Positions 7,341-15,198 of a stretch of 57,817 bases of DNA are shown in pieces. The notes under the pieces are model-generated. The model made no database searches. It had not been told where the DNA came from and was given only the letters and a program-made list of their open reading frames with translations. Within the stretch, counting starts at the first letter, position 1. Each line of letters starts with the position of its first letter. The translations under genes were made by a program, and so were the position numbers. Source of the DNA: an uncultured Caldilineales bacterium (GTDB taxonomy: Bacteria > Chloroflexota > Anaerolineae > JAAEKA01); contig CALESQ010000024.1 of the NCBI GenBank assembly GCA_937907455.1, positions 1-57,817 on the forward strand, read 5' to 3'.

Positions 7341-9206
7341 ATGTTTGTTCGTACCTGCAAAGCGTTTCTCGCCGTTCTGCTGATCTCAGCCCTGCTGCCG
7401 GCAGCCGTGCCCATGGCCGTAGCTGCTCCTGCCGCAGAGTTGGCAACTCCGGCCGCAGGAGGTGGTTCGGTGGTGTGTCCTGCCTGGAAAACGATTGTCA
7501 TTGACGGCAACAACGATTTCCCTGCCGCAGCCTATATCGCCGAAAACCCATTTGCCTCCCCTACCGCCGGAGGCAGTACTTCAGCTTCTGATATGTCCAA
7601 CGAGTCATCGGCCTTTCACTGGACCAATGGCTGGAGTGATGTAGCGCTGACCAACGGCAATACCGCCGATATCCGCGATTTTTGGGTCACCTGGGACGCC
7701 AACTACCTGTACATCGGTGTCAAAGGCCCTAACGCCATGATGGATACCGATGTGGTTGACTTGTTCGTAGCCATTGATACGAACGGCAGCCAAAGCGGTG
7801 ATCTGCCGCAGTCATCCACACCATGGGGCAAGGATATTGACTTCGACGAATGGACGCCTGAGTATTTCATTGCAGTATCCAACGCAAAAGACACCAGCGA
7901 CAACAATCCGGCGGGCTATGCCGCGCTGGTTCCAGCCGGCGGCAGCGGCACAGCTTTGACCGGGGGTACTGACTGGGCTAACAGCGCTTGGGCTTCGGCC
8001 AGCGATGGCGGCGTTTATTTTGAATTTCGCCTGACTTGGGCGCAGCTTGGCCTGAGCGGCGCGCCTAACTGGGCGGGCGGTGGTACCCCCATGAACTTCG
8101 CGGTATATACCACCTACAACGACAGTGGTTTCGATGGTTATGACAGCGCACCAGGCACAGGCAATGGCTCTACCTATGAGCAAATCGGTGACTACAAAGG
8201 CGATGGGGACCATTGCAACGGCAACCTGGACCCGGTGACGGGTGCAGCAGATGATACCTGTAATTATGGCGACAGCGATAAAAGCAACGGCCCTGGTATT
8301 GGGCTTGGCGGACGCTCTCCGGGCAGTGATGATGCTAATGGCACCAACGAAGTGGATACCATTGGCGAATACTACCGCATTCTCAACGTGGGTGAGTTGA
8401 ACCAAATCGGCGACCTGGTGTACGCCGACCTCAACGGCAACGGCAGCTATGATAGTGGCGATCAACCCATGGGCGCCAACGTTGCCGTAAGCCTGAGTGG
8501 AGGTTCCACAGCCTCAGCCAGCACCACGTCAGGCGGTCTCTATTCGTTTGACAAGCTGACCTGCGGCGCGTTCACCGTCACCGTGGACAGTGGCACTCTA
8601 CCCGCACCCAGCACTTTCGGCACATACGTAGCGCCCTGGGTAGCTACGCAGAACGCCGGGGGCTATTCCAAGACCTTTAATACTGCTCCGACCGGCGCGG
8701 GCCGTTTGCCGGAAGCATTGGATCTGGCTGCCGATTTTGGCTTCAAACCTTCTCTGCCCACCGCAGTGACTGTAGCCAGCTTCAGCAGCGAGCAGCAGCA
8801 AAACACTGTGCGTCTGACCTGGGAAACTGTGAGTGAGCAGGGCAACCGCGGCTTCAACCTGTATCGCGGCCTCTCACCTGCCGGATGGGATACGCAGCTT
8901 AACGCCACGCTGATTCCTTCGCAGGCGCAGGGCAGCTCGGCCGGTTCCAACTATACGTGGACCGACAACGGCCCGTTTACTGCCGGTCAAACGTATTATT
9001 ACTGGCTGCAGGATGTCAGTACCGGCAACGCCACTGCGCTGCACGGACCGGTGAGCCTTACCTTTGCTGTGCCCACCGCGGTAGAGATGTCGCAGCTTGC
9101 TGCCAGCTCCGACGCGCGGCCATTAGTTGCTTTGTGGGTGGCCTTGCTGTTGCCGCTGCTGCTGGTGGTTGGCTTGCGTCTGCGCCGCACTGCGTCGCGC
9201 GGGTAG
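7341..9206 (+). CDS. Secreted multidomain surface protein (CBM9-like, SdrD B-like and Fn3-like domains, C-terminal anchor)
   Basis: A 621-residue exported protein. A Sec signal peptide covers residues 1-29 (cleavage near A-V-A-A/P). A large domain (about 45-280) follows the CBM9/DOMON-like pattern, with 'IDGNNDF', 'DFWVTWDANYLYIGVKG' and 'VVDLFVAIDTNG'. A Cna-B/SdrD B-like repeat sits at about 380-450 ('QIGDLVYADLNGNGSYDSGD … GGLYSFDKL'). An Fn3-like module follows at about 470-575 ('NTVRLTWETVSEQGNRGFNLYRG'). The protein ends in a hydrophobic helix followed by Arg-rich residues, a membrane or wall anchor without an LPXTG motif. ATG 7341 has AAGGAG nine bases upstream. It probably acts as an adhesin or carbohydrate-binding surface protein; the ligand is unknown. 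Confidence 0.75.
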   Translation: MFVRTCKAFLAVLLISALLPAAVPMAVAAPAAELATPAAGGGSVVCPAWKTIVIDGNNDFPAAAYIAENPFASPTAGGSTSASDMSNESSAFHWTNGWSDVALTNGNTADIRDFWVTWDANYLYIGVKGPNAMMDTDVVDLFVAIDTNGSQSGDLPQSSTPWGKDIDFDEWTPEYFIAVSNAKDTSDNNPAGYAALVPAGGSGTALTGGTDWANSAWASASDGGVYFEFRLTWAQLGLSGAPNWAGGGTPMNFAVYTTYNDSGFDGYDSAPGTGNGSTYEQIGDYKGDGDHCNGNLDPVTGAADDTCNYGDSDKSNGPGIGLGGRSPGSDDANGTNEVDTIGEYYRILNVGELNQIGDLVYADLNGNGSYDSGDQPMGANVAVSLSGGSTASASTTSGGLYSFDKLTCGAFTVTVDSGTLPAPSTFGTYVAPWVATQNAGGYSKTFNTAPTGAGRLPEALDLAADFGFKPSLPTAVTVASFSSEQQQNTVRLTWETVSEQGNRGFNLYRGLSPAGWDTQLNATLIPSQAQGSSAGSNYTWTDNGPFTAGQTYYYWLQDVSTGNATALHGPVSLTFAVPTAVEMSQLAASSDARPLVALWVALLLPLLLVVGLRLRRTASRG

Positions 9207-9253
9207 TCGCTCTCTGCCGGGCACGCCGGTTGTGCGTTGCCACCGTATAACAC

Positions 9254-9296
9254 AAAAGCCGCTTCGGCCAGCCCTCTGGCAGCGAAGCGGCTTTTT
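9254..9296. terminator. Bidirectional intrinsic terminator
   Basis: Arms AAAAGCCGCTTCG (9254-9266) and CGAAGCGGCTTTT (9283-9295) carry an inner GCCA/TGGC stem. The A-run on the left and T-run on the right make it functional on both strands. It lies between the convergent surface-protein gene and the tandem-ATPase gene. Confidence 0.85.
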
Positions 9297-9355
9297 GATT
9301 CTGCTGAGATTGGCTGAAGGTGGCGAACCCGCTCCAATCAGGTGATAAGATGGGG

Positions 9356-10765
9356 CTATGCCTTGCCGCGTTTTTGGCTGCGCTGGGCCTTGCCACCGCG
9401 ATAGCTGGGTGCAAGGATGGAAACCACGGTACAGCGCGTGGTATCCAACATGCGGCTGGCTAGCCGCGGGTCCTGTTCCTCCACCGGCGTGCTGCTGGTT
9501 ATCACCGTGGGCAGGCGCGCGGCATAGCGATAGTTGAGCAACTGAAACAGCTTTTCTCTGGCCCAGGGCGTGGCGCTTTCTGTGCCCAAATCATCCAGCA
9601 CCAGCAGCGGCGCGCGCCGCACCTCATCAAAGCGAATATCCAGCGCCGAAGCGCTGTTGGGGCTAAAGGCCGCACGCAGATAATCTAACAGATCGGGCAC
9701 CACTACAAACATGGTGCGTTCGTGATGCTCTTGCAGGCGGCGGTTGGCAATAGCCGCGGCGAGATGGGTTTTGCCGCTGCCGTAAGGCCCGGTCAGCACC
9801 AGCCAGCCGCTCGGGTCAAGGCTGAACGCTTCGGCATGGGCTTTGGCGCGGGCCAGGCTTTTAGCAGCATCCTCAGGCAACTCATCGCGGCGCAGATCGA
9901 ATGAAGTGAAGGTTTGATCGGTGTGCAACGCCAGGGTGCTCAGTTCCAGGGCCGAAGAGTCGCCACTGGCCCGAAAATCGGCTGCGGTAATAGGCACCAC
10001 CACAGACAGATCGGGATCGCCCAGCCGTGAACGCAGCCGCGGCTCGATCTCGCTCATGCGCAGGTTGGTGGTGATAACGGTGGGCAACTGAGCGGTGTAA
10101 CGGTAGTTGAGCAACTGAAACAGCTTTTCTTTGGCCCAGGGAGTAGCGCTTTGAGCGCCGAAATCATCCAGAATCAGCAGCGGCGTTTGGCGCACCGTCT
10201 CGAAGCGCTCATCAAAGCTACTCTCCGAGCTAGGACCAAACGCAGCGCGCAGGTGATCAAGCAGGTCGGGCGTCACCACAAACAGCGCCGATTGGCCGCG
10301 GCGCAGTACCTCGTTGGCAATTGCCACCGCCAGATGGGTTTTGCCACAGCCATAGGTTCCGCTGAACACCAGCCAGCCTTCGGGCTGTACAGCAAACTCA
10401 AACGCTTTGTCATAGGCGCGGCGCAGGTTATACCGCTGATCCTGGTTCAGGCCAACTCCTTCCGGCAAGAAGGTAGCAAAGGTCATGTGACGCAACTGAT
10501 CCAGGTTGCTGATGCGGGTCAGCTCGACCTGCTTGCGCAGCGCTATGTCGGCGCGACGGCACTGGCACGGCACGGCACGGCCGAAGTCAGGATGGCCCAG
10601 CGGCACATCCAGCACGACAAAGCCTTGTCCCAGGCAGATAGGGCAAACCTCGGTGGTGCTGGCCGCCTCAGTGTTCGATGATGTCTTCGTATTCGTCGGG
10701 AACGTAGCGTCGTTTGAGCGCCTCGTAGCTGTCATCTTGTGCAGCGTCTCGCTTATCGCTTCCAT
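9356..10765 (-). CDS. Tandem DnaC/DnaI-type AAA+ ATPase (helicase-loader-like)
   Basis: A 469-residue protein. It starts with a Zn-ribbon-like segment, 'CPICLGQG … CQC' (Cys 41, 44, 67, 69), then two complete and mutually similar DnaC/DnaI ATPase domains. Domain 1 has Walker A 'GTYGCGKTHLA' (about 136-146) and Walker B 'LLILDDFG'. Domain 2 has Walker A 'GPYGSGKTHLA' (about 326-336) and Walker B 'LLVLDDLG'. Each ends with a candidate arginine-finger region (PRLRSR, PRLASR). The family loads DnaB helicase at origins. Single-domain loaders are about 250-310 residues, so this looks like an internal duplication. I chose ATG 10765 (MEAISE); ATG 10735 is also possible. Either start overlaps the dnaD-like gene. 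Gene order after dnaB and dnaD supports a primosome role. Confidence 0.8.
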   Translation of the reverse strand: MEAISETLHKMTATRRSNDATFPTNTKTSSNTEAASTTEVCPICLGQGFVVLDVPLGHPDFGRAVPCQCRRADIALRKQVELTRISNLDQLRHMTFATFLPEGVGLNQDQRYNLRRAYDKAFEFAVQPEGWLVFSGTYGCGKTHLAVAIANEVLRRGQSALFVVTPDLLDHLRAAFGPSSESSFDERFETVRQTPLLILDDFGAQSATPWAKEKLFQLLNYRYTAQLPTVITTNLRMSEIEPRLRSRLGDPDLSVVVPITAADFRASGDSSALELSTLALHTDQTFTSFDLRRDELPEDAAKSLARAKAHAEAFSLDPSGWLVLTGPYGSGKTHLAAAIANRRLQEHHERTMFVVVPDLLDYLRAAFSPNSASALDIRFDEVRRAPLLVLDDLGTESATPWAREKLFQLLNYRYAARLPTVITSSTPVEEQDPRLASRMLDTTRCTVVSILAPSYRGGKAQRSQKRGKA

Positions 10766-11396
10766 GATCTTTTCCTTCAGCGGCCCAGCGCTCCAGGATG
10801 GTGCGTACATATTTCCAGTTGCGCACATTCAGTTCCACAGCAATACGGAAGGCTTCTTCCAGCCAGTTTTGTGGATAGGTGCGCTCGGCGTCACGCAATT
10901 CTTCAGCCAGCATCGGCTGAATCAGGCCGATGTTCTGCTCGTACAGCAGAAAGATGTGCGGGCGCTGCGTTTGCAGGCTGATGTCCTCCGGCAGCAGGTC
11001 GGCCAAGCCGGTCAGCTCACCGCGCCGGATGCGCATTACTGCCGCGCGGCCCAGCTCGCTGTTGAGAAAATACCAATGATCTTCCCGTCCGTTTTCGCGC
11101 ACCTGCACCTTCAGCAGCGTGCCGCGGCTTTCGGCCAGTTCCAACCCGTGCCGCAGCACGGTCAGCGCCTCCTCTGGTTTGGAGGCCAGCCCGGCCATGA
11201 AACGGTCATCCGCAGCAATCTCGGCCAGGCGCGTATAGCGCAGCTCGCCTTGCTTCTGCGTCAACAGCCACAGGCAGTGCAGCGTTACTTTCAGTTCAGC
11301 CAGATCGTTGATTGCCGGCAGCAGCTCGGTCCAAAAAGCGTGGGGGACCTTGACCAGCGGTTGCTTGCCGGCGGGAAAACCAGAAAAGCTATACAT
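10668..11396 (-). CDS. DnaD-like primosomal replication protein
   Basis: A 242-residue protein with the two-part layout of DnaD. The N-terminal part is winged-helix-like ('VKVPHAFWTELLPAINDLAELKV…'). The C-terminal DnaB/DnaD (DDBH2-like) region carries the signature 'NWKYVRTILERW', in which the Tyr and the I-L-x-x-W residues contact DNA in characterised homologues. It probably bridges the origin-bound initiator and the helicase loader. ATG 11396 is well placed. The 3' end overlaps the tandem-ATPase gene by about 98 nt, so the two are likely translationally coupled. dnaB lies 87 nt upstream; that gap holds TTGAGAATTGAGAAT-type stutter repeats. Confidence 0.75.
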   Translation of the reverse strand: MYSFSGFPAGKQPLVKVPHAFWTELLPAINDLAELKVTLHCLWLLTQKQGELRYTRLAEIAADDRFMAGLASKPEEALTVLRHGLELAESRGTLLKVQVRENGREDHWYFLNSELGRAAVMRIRRGELTGLADLLPEDISLQTQRPHIFLLYEQNIGLIQPMLAEELRDAERTYPQNWLEEAFRIAVELNVRNWKYVRTILERWAAEGKDHGSDKRDAAQDDSYEALKRRYVPDEYEDIIEH

Positions 11397-11483
11397 GGCA
11401 ACAGAGAGTAGGTGAGTTGAGAATTGAGAATGGTTAATGACAGGGTGACAGAGTTCTGGTCTGCTTGCTGTTTACTGGCCCAC

Positions 11484-13295
11484 TCACTCGTGCTCAAGCC
11501 CTTTCTGTTGGACTTCGAGGTCGCGGAACTGGGTCAGCTCTTTGCGGAAGAAGAGCGATACCGTGCCGGTGGGGCCGTTACGATGCTTGGCGATGATCAC
11601 ATCGGCCACGTTCTGGCGATCGGTCTCTTCATTATACATATCTTCGCGATAGATAAACATCACCACATCGGCGTCCTGCTCAATGCTATTGTGGACAATG
11701 ATATGGTTGGCAACAAAGTTGTGATGCACCGGCACGGTCAAATCAAATACTTCCTGCTCGCCCGCGTACTCAATAGCCGCAATCCCGTCCCAGCAAATAG
11801 CACTGGCTGCTGGCCGATCAACCTCATCTGGCAGTGCGATAAATTCACCTGAGTGCAGTTGATCCAAACGCTTCCAACCCGCCATCGTGCGGAAGGGATG
11901 GTTGGCCGTGGCGCGAATTTCCCGCCCCAACCTGGTCACAAGCCGATACACAGGCTTGACCCCGGTGGAAAAAGCGCGGCTGACTTCACTAGCCTCCAGT
12001 TTCAGGGTGGTTTCGTTAAGCGCCCAGACCTTGAAACCGGCTTGCCCTGCCAGTTGCGCAATTGGCACTGGCTGCCCTGTGTCTGCCAGCACAACGATAC
12101 TATCACCCGCCAAACAGCCTGACTCACGCAGGTCAGACAGGATAGGACGCTTGTCCTGGCGGCTTTCCACCGCGCGCGAAAGCTGGCTGAGCGCCAGCAC
12201 CGGGATGTTCAGCTCACGCGCCAGCCCTTTCAGGCTGCGCGAGATATTGCTGATTTCCTGCACGCGGTTTTCCGAACGCCGGTCGCCCTGCATCAGTTGC
12301 AGATAGTCCACCACAATCAGGTCCAGGTCGTGCTCGGCGTACAGGCGACGCGCCTTGGTGCGCAATTCCATGGTGGATACCGCTGGTGTGTCGTCAATAT
12401 AGATCGGCGCTTCCGACAGGGCACCAGCGGCTTCCATCAGCTTATGCCACTCTTCTTCGCCCTGGATGTCGCCCAGGCGCAGGCGCTGCGAGTCGATGCC
12501 GGTCTCGGCAGAAAGCATACGCTGCACCAGTTGTTCGCTGGACATTTCCAGGCTGAATATGGCTACGCGCTTGCCATATTTGCGCGCGGCACTTTGGGCC
12601 AGACTGGTCGAAAACGAGGTTTTGCCCATGCCCGGCCGTGCTGCCAGGATCAACAGATCGCTTTTCTGCAGGCCACCCAACACCTTGTCCAGCAGCTTAA
12701 AGCCGGTGGGCACGCCCAAAATCTCGCCGCGGTGATGATAGAGATAGTCAATGCGGTCTACCACATCGCCCATCAACGTGCGCACCGCCACCAGGTCGCG
12801 CTGGGCGCGGCGTTCGGCCACGCTGAATACAATCTGCTCGGCGCGGTCTACCACCTGGCTCACATCTTCGGTGGTTTCTTCGTAGGCGATTTGGGCAATC
12901 TGACCGGCGGCGCGGATTAGCTTGCGCAACACCGAGGTGCGTTCCACAATGCGCGCGTAATGCTCTACGTGGATGGCCGTAGGCACGGTGTTGATCAAAT
13001 CCATCACGTAGGCGGGGCCGCCCACCTCATCCAATTGGCGACGGCGCTCCAGCTCATCGGTCAGGGTCAGGAAATCAGCAGGCTCGCGACGCTCGTGCAG
13101 ATCGAGGATGGCCTGGTAAATCCAGCCATTCTTTTCCTGATAAAAGTCATCAGCATGCAGAAAAGCCGCCACCCGGATCACGGCATCGGGGTCAATCAGA
13201 ATCGAGCCGAGTACCGCTTGCTCGGCTTCCGGGTTGGCTGGAACCAGGCGCTCACGCAGGGTGGCAGCAGACAGGTCGAACAGGGGGTCGTCCAC
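11484..13295 (-). CDS. dnaB: Replicative DNA helicase DnaB with an in-frame intein
   Basis: 603 codons encode a 460-residue DnaB interrupted by a 143-residue intein. DnaB features are an N-terminal helical domain (about 18-120), Walker A 'ARPGMGKTS' (about 219-227), 'LEMSSEQL', Walker B 'LIVVDYLQL' (about 326-334) and the C-terminal 'DVIIAKHRNGPTGTV'. It is the hexameric 5'-3' helicase that unwinds DNA at the replication fork. The start is GTG at 13295, with GGAG six bases upstream. Splicing should rejoin 'LSDLRESG' to 'SIEQDADV', a conserved and essential part of the motor. A weak terminator separates it from the DUF151 gene upstream. The dnaD-like and tandem-ATPase genes follow on the same strand. 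Confidence 0.95.
   Translation of the reverse strand: MDDPLFDLSAATLRERLVPANPEAEQAVLGSILIDPDAVIRVAAFLHADDFYQEKNGWIYQAILDLHERREPADFLTLTDELERRRQLDEVGGPAYVMDLINTVPTAIHVEHYARIVERTSVLRKLIRAAGQIAQIAYEETTEDVSQVVDRAEQIVFSVAERRAQRDLVAVRTLMGDVVDRIDYLYHHRGEILGVPTGFKLLDKVLGGLQKSDLLILAARPGMGKTSFSTSLAQSAARKYGKRVAIFSLEMSSEQLVQRMLSAETGIDSQRLRLGDIQGEEEWHKLMEAAGALSEAPIYIDDTPAVSTMELRTKARRLYAEHDLDLIVVDYLQLMQGDRRSENRVQEISNISRSLKGLARELNIPVLALSQLSRAVESRQDKRPILSDLRESGCLAGDSIVVLADTGQPVPIAQLAGQAGFKVWALNETTLKLEASEVSRAFSTGVKPVYRLVTRLGREIRATANHPFRTMAGWKRLDQLHSGEFIALPDEVDRPAASAICWDGIAAIEYAGEQEVFDLTVPVHHNFVANHIIVHNSIEQDADVVMFIYREDMYNEETDRQNVADVIIAKHRNGPTGTVSLFFRKELTQFRDLEVQQKGLEHE
11688..12116 (-). other. Mini-intein in DnaB (143 residues, no homing endonuclease)
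   Basis: The intein spans Cys394 to Asn536 of the precursor. All splicing blocks are visible: nucleophile Cys1 ('CLAGDSIVVL'), block B 'RATANHPF' with the T-x-x-H at 70-73, block F 'EVFDLTVPVHHNFVAN', and block G ending His142-Asn143, followed by Ser+1 of the C-extein. The insertion point (RESG/SIEQ) is the one used by the Synechocystis DnaB intein, and the sequence resembles that protein closely. The stretch between blocks B and F is short ('ALPDEVDRPAASAICWDGI'), so there is no room for a LAGLIDADG endonuclease. It should splice but not home. Confidence 0.95.
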
Positions 13296-13328
13296 GGAAA
13301 ACTCCGGTTGTTGATTAATGGGACAAAA

Positions 13329-13353
13329 CGGCGAGGCATTGTGGGCCTCGCCG
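13329..13353 (-). terminator. Weak intrinsic terminator between the DUF151 gene and dnaB
   Basis: Nine-base arms CGGCGAGGC (13329-13337) and GCCTCGCCG (13345-13353) are followed on the minus strand by GTTTTG. The T-run is short, so it may only partly separate the DUF151 gene from dnaB. Confidence 0.5.
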
Positions 13354-13393
13354 CGTTACGGGCTATCCAGTTGAAATGCCAGCCGGCAGCCGG

Positions 13394-13909
13394 TTAAAAA
13401 CTGCCGCCCAGCCCTTCCAGGTTGAGGCCCTCGACGAAATCGCGGAAAGCATCCATATCTTCATCAGCATCTGCGGCAAAGTTGCCCTCGGTCTCGCCGC
13501 GCGCGTCGGCCTCTGGCACAATCGCCGCGCGATCCATCACATGCTCGGCTACCCAAATCGGTGCAGAGCAGCGCACAGCCAGCGCAATGGCATCACTGGG
13601 ACGAGAATCCACCTCCAGCTCTTCACCCTCACTGCGCAGAATAATGCGTGCATAAAACGTATCGCTGGCCAGATCGTTGATCAACACACGCGTGACCTCG
13701 GCATCCAGCAAGTAGATGATGTGTTTCAGCAGGTCGTGCGCCACCGGGCGCGGCACTTCTCGGCCTTGCAGTTCGATGGTGATCGAATCAGCCTCAAACG
13801 GGCCGATCCAGATCGGCAAAAAGCGCTCGCCGTTTGCTTCCTTTAATACAACCACACGGTTGTTGGACATAAGACTGACACGAATGCTGTCAATTTTAAC
13901 TTCAACCAT
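13394..13909 (-). CDS. Bifunctional nuclease family protein (DUF151/BFN)
   Basis: A 171-residue member of the DUF151 family, recognised by 'NRVVVLKEANGERFLPIWIGPFEADSI', 'RPVAHDLLKHII' and 'VDSRPSDAIALAVR'. Plant relatives show weak nuclease activity; the bacterial role is not settled. The last 40 residues form an acidic tail (DADEDMDAF…), somewhat longer than in typical members. ATG 13909 is preceded by AGGAG and by a good promoter (13969-13996). It lies upstream of dnaB on the same strand. Confidence 0.85.
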   Translation of the reverse strand: MVEVKIDSIRVSLMSNNRVVVLKEANGERFLPIWIGPFEADSITIELQGREVPRPVAHDLLKHIIYLLDAEVTRVLINDLASDTFYARIILRSEGEELEVDSRPSDAIALAVRCSAPIWVAEHVMDRAAIVPEADARGETEGNFAADADEDMDAFRDFVEGLNLEGLGGSF

Positions 13910-13968
13910 AGAACTGTCTCCTCAGATGCGGCCAGATACCATGAAGCGGTTGGGATATTGCCTCGTTG

Positions 13969-13996
13969 ATTATACCATAGTCACAGGCGCGCGCAA
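13969..13996 (-). promoter_or_regulatory. Sigma-70-type promoter of the DUF151 gene
   Basis: Minus-strand TTGCGC (13996-13991), a 16-nt spacer and a consensus TATAAT (13974-13969), about 60 nt before the ATG at 13909. Confidence 0.6.
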
Positions 13997-14014
13997 ACAG
14001 CCCGCAGAGCCAGT

Positions 14015-14043
14015 TTTCGCCAGTGGCACTGCGCGGGTATAAT
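14015..14043 (+). promoter_or_regulatory. Promoter directly abutting a start codon (possible leaderless mRNA)
   Basis: A consensus TATAAT at 14038-14043 ends 6 nt before the ATG at 14050, so transcription would begin at or next to the start codon. The -35 match (TTTCGC, 14015-14020) is weak. No Shine-Dalgarno sequence precedes the gene, which fits leaderless translation. Confidence 0.4.
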
Positions 14044-14049
14044 GCCGCC

Positions 14050-15063
14050 ATGCGTGTTTCTGTGATCTGTACGGTGCTGAATGAAGCGGCCTCGGTGGAG
14101 CGATTGCTGCACAGCCTGGCCAGCCAAACCCGTCCTCCTGACGAGGTGGTAATTGTAGATGGCGGCAGCACGGATGGCACATTGGCGCTGCTGACAACCT
14201 TTGCCGCGCAATTGCCGCTGAAGTTGCAGGAGGCGCGCGGGGCTAACATCAGCCGCGGGCGCAACCTGGCCGCGGCGCGCGCCACGGGTGATGTGATTGC
14301 GGCCACCGATGCCGGTGTGCGTCTGGAGCCGGATTGGTTGGAACAGTTGATCGCTCCGCTGGCCGCACTGCCGCAGCACGCTCTGCACAGCGAATGCCAC
14401 GCGGTGGCCGGTTTTTTTGCCGCCGCCCCCCAGGGGGTGTTTGAACTGGCTTTGGGCGCCACCACCTTACCCATGCTGCAAGAGATTGAGCCGCAGCGCT
14501 TTTTGCCCAGCAGCCGCTCGGTGGCCTGGAACCGCGCCGCCTGGCAGTGCAGCCGGGGATACCCGGAATGGCTTGATTATTGCGAAGATCTGCTGTTTGA
14601 TTTTGATCTGCTGCGCTGCTGCGGCCAGTTTGCTTTTGCTCCGCGGGCATTGGTGCATTTTCGTCCACGGCCCAATCTGCGCAGCTTTTTCCGGCAATAC
14701 TATCGCTATGCCCGCGGCGACGGCAAGGCCGATTTATGGCGGCGGCGGCATTTGATCCGCTATGCCACTTACCTGCTGCTGCTACCGCTGCTGCTGGTGT
14801 TGAGCGTGCTGCATCATCCGGCCTGGCTGCTGCTGTTGCTGGGCGGAGTGCTGGCTTATAGCCGTCGCCCGGTGCAGCGGCTGCGTCATCAATGGGCTGG
14901 CTACAGCCTGTGGCAGCGCTTGGCTGCGCTGGGGCTGATCCCCCTGATCCGGCTGACGGGCGATGTCGCCAAGATGTTGGGCTATCCGGCGGGCCTGCGC
15001 TGGCGGCGTCAGCAGCGCGCCAACCCGCAGATCCACTGGCGACAAGAGAGCAGTAAGCAATAA
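14050..15063 (+). CDS. Family 2 glycosyltransferase with C-terminal membrane helices
   Basis: A 337-residue GT2 enzyme. The N-terminal GT-A fold is clear ('VSVICTVLNEAASVERLL', then the nucleotide-binding 'IVDGGSTDGT'), with 'ATDAGVRLEPDWLEQL' as the metal-binding region. Two hydrophobic segments near residues 240-285 probably attach it to the inner face of the membrane. It should transfer a sugar from an NDP or polyprenyl donor during surface-glycan synthesis. A TATAAT box abuts the ATG at 14050. It heads a plus-strand cluster with another GT2 gene and a priming sugar transferase. Donor and acceptor are unknown. Confidence 0.85.
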   Translation: MRVSVICTVLNEAASVERLLHSLASQTRPPDEVVIVDGGSTDGTLALLTTFAAQLPLKLQEARGANISRGRNLAAARATGDVIAATDAGVRLEPDWLEQLIAPLAALPQHALHSECHAVAGFFAAAPQGVFELALGATTLPMLQEIEPQRFLPSSRSVAWNRAAWQCSRGYPEWLDYCEDLLFDFDLLRCCGQFAFAPRALVHFRPRPNLRSFFRQYYRYARGDGKADLWRRRHLIRYATYLLLLPLLLVLSVLHHPAWLLLLLGGVLAYSRRPVQRLRHQWAGYSLWQRLAALGLIPLIRLTGDVAKMLGYPAGLRWRRQQRANPQIHWRQESSKQ

Positions 15064-15088
15064 GCAGTAACCAGACCTGAACCCTGTC

Positions 15089-15130
15089 ATTCTCAATTCT
15101 CAATTCTCAATTCCCAACTCTCAATTCTCA
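15089..15130. repeat. TTCTCAA stutter repeat between glycosyltransferase genes
   Basis: About five imperfect copies of TTCTCAA/TCTCAAT fill the gap after the first GT2 gene. A shorter inverted-orientation version (GAGAATTGAGAAT) lies in the dnaB-dnaD gap near 11420-11432. Confidence 0.6.
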
Positions 15131-15198
15131 CGCCTCACCCATCCCCCTGCTTGGTTTCGATACGACCACAGACGGCGTATTCAACCAACGAAACGCTC

